From assembly GCA_902797495.1 (NCBI GenBank), contig CADBTH010000121.1:1-7497 (forward strand): a stretch of DNA of 7,497 bases. Direction: 5' to 3'. A program made the translations under genes and the position numbers. The stretch's first letter is position 1. Every line of letters starts with the position of its first letter. Shown here in pieces: positions 1 through 6,594 of this stretch. This stretch comes from an uncultured Ruminococcus sp. Its GTDB lineage: Bacteria; Bacillota; Clostridia; Oscillospirales; CAG-272. Below the pieces are notes generated by a model, which was not told the DNA's origin, ran no database searches, and worked only from the letters and a program-made list of their open reading frames with translations.

Positions 1-1
1 C

Positions 2-934
2 GACCGCAGAACGCAGAACTCAGACTCGGAAGATACACTCGTCGAGGGAGGGATCAAAACGAGATCCAACCGCGAGTACATACCTTTCGACAGTGAGACG
101 GACGATTATTATGACTACGATCCGCCCTATGAAGAAGCCGTCGTGACTCCCGCGCCTTCGGGACGCCGCCGCGACCGCAGCGACGCTGACCGGGGACAGG
201 GTATTCCGGGAGCCGTCGCGGGGAGGAACGCGGTGCGCGAGCTTCTGAAGAGCGGAAGAAGCGTCGACAAAATATACGTTAAGCACGGCGGCAGGGAAGG
301 ATCTATCGTAGTGATAGTCGCGGAGGCCGTCAGCAGAAAGATACCTATCATCGAGGTCACGCAGGAAAAGCTCGACCAGATGGCGGGCGGAGTTCATCAT
401 CAGGGAGTCGTCGCTCTCGCGGCTGAAAAGCAGTACGCCGAAGTCGAGGACATCCTGAAGATTGCAAAGGACAGGGGCGAGATGCCGCTGATCGTGATCG
501 CCGACGGGATCGAGGATCCTCAGAACCTCGGCGCTCTCATAAGGTGCGCCGAATGCGCCGGAGCTCACGGGATAATAATCCCGAAAAGGCGCGCCGTCGG
601 ACTGACTCCGATAGTTGCAAAGGCGTCAGCAGGAGCGATCGAACACATGGCTGTCGCAAAGGTGACCAACCTTGCGGATACTATAGAAAAGCTGAAAAAA
701 GAGGGAATATGGATCTTTGCCGCGGAAGCGGGCGGAACTCCCTATTACGAGGCGGACTTCAAAGCCCCCGCCGCAATAGTGCTCGGAAGCGAAGGCTTCG
801 GAGTCAGCCGTCTTATAAAGGATCGAGCTGACATGACGGTCTCGATCCCGATGTACGGCCGGGTCAATTCTCTCAACGTCTCTGCGGCGGCGTCGGTGAT
901 CCTTTGCCACGCGGCGAGAATGCAGCGAACCTGA
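2..934 (+). CDS. rlmB: 23S rRNA (guanosine-2'-O)-methyltransferase RlmB (TrmH/SpoU family), 5' partial
   Basis: This SPOUT-class enzyme is expected to methylate the 2'-hydroxyl of a conserved guanosine in the 23S rRNA peptidyl-transferase region (G2251 in E. coli), using S-adenosylmethionine in the cytoplasm. Numbering from the GTG at 143: an N-terminal substrate-binding domain starts near residue 22 (IPGAVAGRNAVRELLKSGR), with the family's HHQG at 85-88. The three knotted-fold motifs follow: DPQNLGALIR (125-134), VLGSEGFG (213-220) and IPMYGRVNSLNVSAAAS (235-251). The reading frame stays open from base 2 up to the GTG, giving 47 more codons rich in acidic, basic and tyrosine residues (DDYYDYDPPYEE), with no ATG and no Shine-Dalgarno before the GTG. 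I therefore treat the gene as cut by the window edge, with a probably disordered N-terminal extension. It ends in TGA. No T-run terminator follows, so read-through into the next gene is likely. The family call is firm; the exact target base is inferred from family. Confidence 0.93.
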   Translation, partial: DRRTQNSDSEDTLVEGGIKTRSNREYIPFDSETDDYYDYDPPYEEAVVTPAPSGRRRDRSDADRGQGIPGAVAGRNAVRELLKSGRSVDKIYVKHGGREGSIVVIVAEAVSRKIPIIEVTQEKLDQMAGGVHHQGVVALAAEKQYAEVEDILKIAKDRGEMPLIVIADGIEDPQNLGALIRCAECAGAHGIIIPKRRAVGLTPIVAKASAGAIEHMAVAKVTNLADTIEKLKKEGIWIFAAEAGGTPYYEADFKAPAAIVLGSEGFGVSRLIKDRADMTVSIPMYGRVNSLNVSAAASVILCHAARMQRT

Positions 935-978
935 TAAAACTCTTCAGCGGCGCGGAAACACGGCGCAGAATCAAATAA

Positions 979-996
979 CAGCGCGTCACGGCGCTG
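979..996 (+). other. Short perfect hairpin in the rlmB-downstream gap
   Basis: CAGCGC and GCGCTG form a perfect 6-bp stem around a 6-base loop, just before the ribosome-binding site of the next gene. No run of T follows, so it does not look like an intrinsic terminator. It could modestly affect translation or mRNA stability, or be chance in GC-rich sequence. Confidence 0.35.
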
Positions 997-998
997 CG

Positions 999-1004
999 AA
1001 AGGA
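999..1004 (+). promoter_or_regulatory. Ribosome-binding site for the 1014 gene
   Basis: AAAGGA lies nine bases before the ATG at 1014. It fits a Shine-Dalgarno sequence and supports that start codon. Confidence 0.75.
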
Positions 1005-1013
1005 ACATTTAAG

Positions 1014-3569
1014 ATGGAATCCAAAAGACACGAAGATCTTGACGGAGAGCTTGACATACAGGCTCTGCTTGATAAGTACCTTCCGGACGACGAGGACGAA
1101 ACAGACGGCGGGGAGCTGACGGAGACCGAAGCGCCTTCGGACGACAGGGCCGTTACGGAAGACGAAGTATTCGCTCCCGACGACGGAGACGATCTCTATA
1201 TGGAAGGGAGCGAGAAGAGCGACGAGGCGCAGTCTGACGATTTCGTGATCACGGACGGCGAGACTTCCGACGGCGACGTTTACGACGCCTATAAAGAATA
1301 TTCCGACGAGGTCGAGCCCGATGAACAGGATGACGCGGGACTTGACTGGAGTTCCGTTCTGTCTGCGGACGCGCCGCACGGAGCCGAGAAGTCCGCGGCT
1401 GACGCGGTGCTGAGTCTCGACGACGACGAACTCGTTCTCGACGAGGATATAATAGCGGAGCTGATGTCGTCCGACGACGCTCAGTTCGGCGGCATAGAAG
1501 GATTCGAAGATATCGAGGACCTCAGCGGATTCGACGTCACCGGAACTCAGAACGCCGTAGCGGCGGAGGACGAAGCGGACGACGATATCACGATCGCAGA
1601 GCCTGCAAGCGCGTATGACGAGGCGGTAGAGGAAGAAAACCCCGCGTCGGACGCAGAGGACTTCGTCGGCAGCACGATCGACGAGCTTTCGATAGACGAA
1701 GACGACGAGACCAATATGGACTTCATCGTAGCTTTCGGTCTTGAAGACGAGCTCGGACGTCACGTCGGCGACAAGAAGGCTTCGAGACTTAAAAAGAAGT
1801 ACGACGAAGTTGTCGAGCGGCGCGAAGAGATCGAAAGAAAATCCGTACATAACGAATACAAGGACGTATCTCAGAACAAGGAGATAATCGAACAGTATAA
1901 AAAGGCGTACTTCTCGTCGAAGATCAAGATCGCCGTGACCGCAGTTCTTGCGCTCATCCTCCTGATCTACGAGAATCTCCCGCTGATAGGTTATCAGTTC
2001 GCGTCGTTCCTCGACCCCGCGGTATATCCCGTCGTGTACGTCATGATAGACCTTCAGCTCACGCTCTTTGCGGTCGCCGCGGTCTATGACAGAGTATTCC
2101 GCGGCTTCTCGAGACTGTTCAAAGGCAAACCGACTCCGGAGAGCATACTCTCCGTCGCGGCGCTGCTCTCCATAGTTTATTCCGCGATAGCGGCGAAGAC
2201 CGCGGTCCCTCCGAAGGAACCCGTTCTCTTCAACTTCCCGATCGCGTTCTGCGCGTTCATGACGGCGCTTTACTCGTATCTCACGGTAAAACGCGAAATA
2301 TTCAGCTTCAACGTTATATCCTCCAAGAAACCCAAGTTTGCGCTCCGCAGACTTTCTCCTAAGGACGCCGTTATGGAAGCCGCCGCTTTTGCCAACGGCA
2401 AGAACGACAACATCGGCGACATTCTCAAGATAGACAAGGTCTCCTTCGTAGACGGTTATTTTTACCGCACGGAGAGCGTCAACTCGACGAACAGCGCGAC
2501 AGTGCTGATGAGCCTCGGGCTCTCGGTAGTTCTCGCGGTACTCTTCGCGGTGTACGCCGCGATGGTCGAGAAGAGCGTGACCTCCGCGATACTTATGGGT
2601 TACGCAGCGTTCGTGACCGCGGTGCCCATGTCGATCCTGTTCTCGCATTCGTATCCTTTCTTCAAGGCGAACTCGATCTCGTACGACGAGAACAGTACGA
2701 TCATCGGCGAGAACTCGCTCGAGGAGTACTCCGGCGCGTCCGTCATCTCCTTCGACGACAAGCTCGTGTTCCCGTCGGTCGGTGTTAAAGTCCAGAACAT
2801 CAAGGTCTATAACAACTACAGATTCGACAGAGTCCTCTATTACGCCGCGAGCGTATTCACGAAGACCGGCGGACCTCTCTCCGACGTTTTTGAGATAGCG
2901 ACGGTCGAGACCGGATATTCCGAAGACGTTCTTCTCACGGGGATCGGCGACGGATATCTTCAGACGGAAGTCGACGGCAAATCCATCATGTTCGGCAGAG
3001 CGGACAACCTCAGGGAACTCGGAATAGAGATACCTGAAGAAGTCAGCGCGGAGGACGACTACGAGGACGAGCTTTCCGTTATGTACATGATATTCAAGGG
3101 CAAACTCGTCGCAAAGATGAATATCCTCTATCTCATCGACAGTGATTTCGAATATATCCTCAAGCAGCTCGCCGGCGGCGGTATGTCCGTGTGCGTCAAG
3201 ACTCTCGACCCGAATATCGACGAGCAGATGATAAGATCAAAGGTCAAGACGGGCAAGTATCCGATGAGAGTCATCAGATACTCGAGCCTTGAGGAAGTCG
3301 CGAGCGTTACGGAGCACTCCGACAGCGGAGTCGTAGCGAGAGGCTCTTCAAAGGGACTTCTCGAGACCGTCACCTTCTGCGACAAGGTCCTCGACGCGAA
3401 GAGAACGAATTCTTTCATCGCCCTGCTTCAGGCGATAATCAGTATCGTTATACTCGCCGTAATACTTCTTTCCGGCGGTTTCTCGTCAGTCAGATCGCTG
3501 CTTTCCGTTCTGATGCAGTTGTTCTGGCTCATCCCCATGGGTATCGTCACGAAGACGATGCTGAAATAA
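1014..3569 (+). CDS. Degenerate P1B-type P-type ATPase-like membrane protein with long acidic N-terminus
   Basis: I do not recognise a named family; the assignment is by layout and motif remnants. Residues 1-240 are very acidic (my count is 87 D/E against 7 K/R) and probably disordered. A basic, helical stretch (253-303) leads into the membrane. Eight likely helices follow: about 304-325, 337-358, 376-395, 403-424, 496-518, 522-545, 800-820 and 827-847. The 4 + loop + 2 + large loop + 2 pattern is that of heavy-metal P1B ATPases. In the large loop, FDDK (580-583) sits where FDKTGT belongs. GGPLS (619-623) resembles the N-domain HPL motif, and GIGDGYLQTEVDGKSIMFGR (643-662) resembles the conserved N-domain glycine segment. 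LYLIDSD (705-711) and KTLDPN (729-734) correspond to the P-domain hinge and TGDN. DSGVVARGSSKG (770-781) matches the stretch after GDGxND, which itself is lost. VPM (537-539) replaces CPC. Pumping therefore looks impossible; a scaffold, sensor or regulatory role is a guess. An alternative is an unrelated Clostridia-specific membrane protein. Confidence 0.62.
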   Translation: MESKRHEDLDGELDIQALLDKYLPDDEDETDGGELTETEAPSDDRAVTEDEVFAPDDGDDLYMEGSEKSDEAQSDDFVITDGETSDGDVYDAYKEYSDEVEPDEQDDAGLDWSSVLSADAPHGAEKSAADAVLSLDDDELVLDEDIIAELMSSDDAQFGGIEGFEDIEDLSGFDVTGTQNAVAAEDEADDDITIAEPASAYDEAVEEENPASDAEDFVGSTIDELSIDEDDETNMDFIVAFGLEDELGRHVGDKKASRLKKKYDEVVERREEIERKSVHNEYKDVSQNKEIIEQYKKAYFSSKIKIAVTAVLALILLIYENLPLIGYQFASFLDPAVYPVVYVMIDLQLTLFAVAAVYDRVFRGFSRLFKGKPTPESILSVAALLSIVYSAIAAKTAVPPKEPVLFNFPIAFCAFMTALYSYLTVKREIFSFNVISSKKPKFALRRLSPKDAVMEAAAFANGKNDNIGDILKIDKVSFVDGYFYRTESVNSTNSATVLMSLGLSVVLAVLFAVYAAMVEKSVTSAILMGYAAFVTAVPMSILFSHSYPFFKANSISYDENSTIIGENSLEEYSGASVISFDDKLVFPSVGVKVQNIKVYNNYRFDRVLYYAASVFTKTGGPLSDVFEIATVETGYSEDVLLTGIGDGYLQTEVDGKSIMFGRADNLRELGIEIPEEVSAEDDYEDELSVMYMIFKGKLVAKMNILYLIDSDFEYILKQLAGGGMSVCVKTLDPNIDEQMIRSKVKTGKYPMRVIRYSSLEEVASVTEHSDSGVVARGSSKGLLETVTFCDKVLDAKRTNSFIALLQAIISIVILAVILLSGGFSSVRSLLSVLMQLFWLIPMGIVTKTMLK

Positions 3570-3588
3570 ACAATACTCTGAAAGGAAA

Positions 3589-3612
3589 GGGCGGAAGCGG
3601 CAGTTTCCGCCC
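3589..3612 (+). promoter_or_regulatory. Strong hairpin between an SD-like sequence and the start codon at 3624
   Basis: GGGCGGAA (3589-3596) and TTCCGCCC (3605-3612) form a perfect 8-bp GC-rich stem with an 8-base loop. A purine-rich SD-like sequence (AAAGGAAAGG, 3581-3590) lies immediately before and partly inside the stem; the ATG lies 11 bases after it. No other in-frame start exists between the TGA at 3579 and this ATG. The hairpin may bring a distant SD close to the start codon, or act as an attenuator. The following bases (GTTCTGTCGT) are too poor in T for a typical intrinsic terminator. Confidence 0.5.
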
Positions 3613-3623
3613 GTTCTGTCGTA

Positions 3624-6218
3624 ATGCGCGAAGATATCAAGAGCTTTATAACCAAAGTTCGTCTCCCCGGAAGATATACGGGAGGCGAGACGGGCAGCGT
3701 CATAAAAGACAAAGAGAAGGTGACTCAGAGGTGGGCGTTCTGCTTCCCGGACACGTATGAGATAGGTATGTCGAACCTCGGAGTCAAGATCCTGGCGGGC
3801 GTGCTGAATGAGATGGACGACGTATGGTGCGAGAGGGTTTTCGCGCCGTGGATCGACATGGAAGAGGAAATGAGAAAGAGGGGCATACCTCTCTTCGCGC
3901 TCGAGAGCGGAGACTCCGTCGCGGAATTCGACTTCGTCGCGTTCTCTCTTTCCTACGAGCTTTCCTATTCCAACGTCCTCAATATGCTCTCGCTCGCGGG
4001 CATTCCTCTGAAGTCCGAAGAGAGAGACGACTCCTGCCCGATCGTGATCGCGGGAGGTCACTGCACTTACAATCCCGAACCTCTAGCTGATTTTATCGAT
4101 GTTTTTTCTATTGGAGAAGGCGAGGAGGCGCTTCCTGAAATATCACGTCTTTACAAGGAAATGAAAGACAGCGGCACTTATACTAGGGAGGGCTTTCTGT
4201 ACCGCGCCGCGACGGAACTGAAAGGCTTTTACGTTCCGTCCCTTTACACGGTCTCGTACAACGCGGACGGCACGGTAAAGGAGTACGTTCCGAAGGACGG
4301 AAAAGTTCCCGCGAGAGTAAAAAAGAGAGTCGTCGAAAACCTCGACAAAGCGTACTTCCCGACGAATCCGACCCTGCCGCTCATCGAGGCGGTTCATAAC
4401 AGAATAACTCTCGAGGTCTTCCGCGGATGCATCAGAGGATGCCGTTTCTGCCAGGCGGGAATGATCATGCGCCCCGTAAGGGAAAAGACGCCGGACGTAC
4501 TGTGCCGTCAGGCGAGAGAGTACGCTGACAACACGGGGTACGAGGAGATATCTCTCTCGTCATTGTCTATCAGCGACTATTCCTGCATCGAAGAGCTGAC
4601 TTCTAAACTGATCGATTGGACGAACGACGAAAAGATCAACCTGTCGCTCCCGTCTCTCAGAGCGGACAGTTTTACGAAAGAGCTGATGGACAAGATCTCG
4701 TCCGTCAGAACGAGCACGCTCACTTTTGCGCCCGAGGCGGGAACTCAGCGCCTTCGCGACGTCATCAACAAAAACGTGACCGAAGAGGAGATACTGAGAG
4801 CTTCCCACCTCGCCTTTGCGGCGGGTAAATCTCAGGTCAAGCTGTACTTCATGATGGGTCTTCCGGGAGAGACGTACGAGGACATCGAGGGTATAAAATC
4901 TCTCGCCTCCAACGTCGTCGAAGAGTACTACAGAACGCCCGAGAGAAACCGCAGAAAACAGGCTCAGGTAACGCTCAGCGTCGCCTGCTTCATACCGAAG
5001 CCGCACACGCCTTTCCAGTGGGAGGGGCAGGATTCGATGGAGGAGCTTGCGAAAAAACAACAGTTCCTTCTCGACAAGATAAAGAGCGACCGGAAGATAA
5101 AGTATAACTATCACGACGCCGACGTATCGCGCATCGAGGCGATCTTCGCGCGAGGCGACAGAAGACTCGGCGAGGCGCTGCTCAAGGCGCATCAGAGAGG
5201 AATAAAGTTCTGCGCGTGGGAGGAGTGTTTCGACTACGACGAGTGGATCCGTGCCATCGAGGACTGCGGTCTGTCGCCCGACTTTTACGCCAACCGCGAC
5301 ATACCCGACGGCGAAGTTCTCCCGTGGGACGTCATCGACTGCGGCGTGACGAAGGAATTCCTTCTCAGAGAAAGGCACAAGGCGAAAGAGGCGATACCTA
5401 CTCCCTCGTGTCTTGAAAAGTGTTCCGCGTGCGGCGCGGGCGATATCGTCGACAAGAAGTACTGCCGCTGGTGCCCCGGCGGAGGAGAAACTCCGCGCAC
5501 GGAGACCGAGCCCGTTGCGGCGGAAAAAAGGATACGCGACACGGATGCGCCGGCAGTCCGCTCCGTCAGGATCATCTTCTCGAAATCCGGGCCGATGACG
5601 TATCTGTCTCACCTCGATTTTGCGAGAAACTTCATGAGAGGACTCGTCCGTTCGCACCTTCCCGTATGGTACACCGAAGGATTCAATCCGATACCGAAGC
5701 TCGCGTTCGCGTCGCCTCTGTCAGTCGGATGCTGCGGCGACCGCGAAGTCGCCGATATCAAGGTAACGAAGAATATCACGAACGAAGATATCCTGAAAAC
5801 CCTTCGCAAGTATATGCCCGACGGTATCGGGATCGCGGAAGTATATACGGCGGAGACGAAGTTCCGCCTGATCAAATGGGCTGAAAACGATATCATAGTT
5901 AAAACGAAAAACGCCGACGCATCGCTCCCCGAAAAGATAGAAAAGCTCTTCTCGTCTCCGGTCGTAATGATGAAGAGGTCGAAGAGCGGTGAGCGCGAAG
6001 TCGACATAACGCCGATGATCAAGAGCGTTTCCGCCGTTCTTACCGACGACGGAATAGTTATAAGAGCCGTTACCGGTACCGACAGCGAGAATTATCTCAA
6101 TCCCGAATACGTAATGACCGCCGTCAACGACGCCTTCGGCGTCGAGGGTGACGACGGTTACCATATCATCGTCAGAAGAAGGCTTCTTCTCGAGGACGGA
6201 GTCACTGAGTACAGATGA
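3624..6218 (+). CDS. B12-binding radical SAM protein fused to a TIGR03936/DUF2344 domain
   Basis: This cytoplasmic 864-residue protein has three parts. Residues about 35-190 form a cobalamin-binding-like domain: PDTYEIGMSNLG (42-53) sits where the B12 motif DxHxxG would be, with Tyr in place of His, and GGHCTYNPEPLADF (144-157) and IGEGEEALPEI (163-173) are typical of TIGR03960. A radical SAM barrel follows, with the [4Fe-4S] cysteines C269, C273 and C276 (CIRGCRFC), APEAGTQR (369-376) and GLPGET (412-417). The junction carries a cysteine cluster (C596, C600, C603, C614, C617) that could bind zinc or a second iron-sulfur cluster. From about 647 the sequence matches TIGR03936, including SGPMTYLSHLDFARNFMRG (655-673) and YTEGFNPIPKLAFASPLSVG (683-702). 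In many Clostridia these two parts are separate neighbouring genes near rng and rplU-rpmA, which suggests an RNA- or ribosome-related job. Substrate and reaction are unknown. The start fits the usual family N-terminus; the SD is unusual because a hairpin intervenes. Confidence 0.9.
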   Translation: MREDIKSFITKVRLPGRYTGGETGSVIKDKEKVTQRWAFCFPDTYEIGMSNLGVKILAGVLNEMDDVWCERVFAPWIDMEEEMRKRGIPLFALESGDSVAEFDFVAFSLSYELSYSNVLNMLSLAGIPLKSEERDDSCPIVIAGGHCTYNPEPLADFIDVFSIGEGEEALPEISRLYKEMKDSGTYTREGFLYRAATELKGFYVPSLYTVSYNADGTVKEYVPKDGKVPARVKKRVVENLDKAYFPTNPTLPLIEAVHNRITLEVFRGCIRGCRFCQAGMIMRPVREKTPDVLCRQAREYADNTGYEEISLSSLSISDYSCIEELTSKLIDWTNDEKINLSLPSLRADSFTKELMDKISSVRTSTLTFAPEAGTQRLRDVINKNVTEEEILRASHLAFAAGKSQVKLYFMMGLPGETYEDIEGIKSLASNVVEEYYRTPERNRRKQAQVTLSVACFIPKPHTPFQWEGQDSMEELAKKQQFLLDKIKSDRKIKYNYHDADVSRIEAIFARGDRRLGEALLKAHQRGIKFCAWEECFDYDEWIRAIEDCGLSPDFYANRDIPDGEVLPWDVIDCGVTKEFLLRERHKAKEAIPTPSCLEKCSACGAGDIVDKKYCRWCPGGGETPRTETEPVAAEKRIRDTDAPAVRSVRIIFSKSGPMTYLSHLDFARNFMRGLVRSHLPVWYTEGFNPIPKLAFASPLSVGCCGDREVADIKVTKNITNEDILKTLRKYMPDGIGIAEVYTAETKFRLIKWAENDIIVKTKNADASLPEKIEKLFSSPVVMMKRSKSGEREVDITPMIKSVSAVLTDDGIVIRAVTGTDSENYLNPEYVMTAVNDAFGVEGDDGYHIIVRRRLLLEDGVTEYR

Positions 6219-6590
6219 TCAGAAAAGGCCGTCGAGACTGAAGCATTCCGTCTTTCTGAGACGTTCGATCTCGCGCCTCAGTTTGTCGAGCGCGGAGAGA
6301 AACTGTCCATCGTCGCCGAACGCCTGGTGCTTCGCGTCCGAAACGTAAGCGAAGAGCGCCGTCGTCTCGTCGTGCCCGACGGTGAGCGACGTTTCGAAAT
6401 AGTTGTCGTACAGGATCTTCTCGATCTCAGCCACCGCGGAGCATCTCTCGTCGCTGAGCGGAGGAGCGTCCGCCGCTTCGTCGATTTTGCGGACGATCGA
6501 ATCGGCCGTGCGCGAGAAGCCGGCGCCGTTCAACGCGACGAGCGCGAGAATGAGCGCAAACGTTGAGACCGCGCAGATAAACGTTCTCAT
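6219..6590 (-). CDS. DUF4363 family protein, single N-terminal membrane anchor
   Basis: The product is 123 residues. A hydrophobic segment at about residues 5-20 (ICAVSTFALILALVAL) is either an uncleaved anchor or a signal peptide, so the rest should face outward. The remainder is charged and mostly helical, and ends in the short FSLDGLF tail reminiscent of DUF4363 proteins. Function is unknown. It starts four bases after the DUF421 stop codon, with AAAGGA seven bases upstream of its ATG and overlapping that stop, so the two genes are probably translationally coupled. Its own TGA directly abuts the stop codon of the radical SAM gene on the other strand. The family call rests on size, anchor, tail and the DUF421 neighbour, which is a known pairing in Clostridia. 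Confidence 0.75.
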   Translation of the reverse strand: MRTFICAVSTFALILALVALNGAGFSRTADSIVRKIDEAADAPPLSDERCSAVAEIEKILYDNYFETSLTVGHDETTALFAYVSDAKHQAFGDDGQFLSALDKLRREIERLRKTECFSLDGLF

Positions 6591-6594
6591 TGAG

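Noticed and set aside
143..145. GTG as the true start of rlmB
   Set aside because: There is no Shine-Dalgarno before it, and the same frame is open to the window edge with protein-like charged sequence, so a start further left is more likely.
1014..1733. Apparent DNA repeats of GAC/GAG triplets
   Set aside because: They are irregular and explained by the high Asp/Glu content; no fixed unit recurs in tandem.
873..2648. A 591-codon open frame on the minus strand, opposite the acidic-tail gene
   Set aside because: It is a shadow of the plus-strand gene: GAC/GAG-rich codons read backwards give GTC/CTC, which rarely produce stops. The product is an implausible Arg/Val/Tyr-rich mix with no domain, and it runs antisense into rlmB.
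4560..5657. A 365-codon open frame on the minus strand within the radical SAM gene
   Set aside because: The plus strand clearly encodes conserved radical SAM and TIGR03936 motifs here. The antisense product is arginine-rich and featureless.
6128..6144. Perfect 7-bp hairpin (CGACGCC-TTC-GGCGTCG) as a terminator for the convergent genes
   Set aside because: It lies inside coding sequence, has a three-base loop and is not followed by a T-run on either strand.
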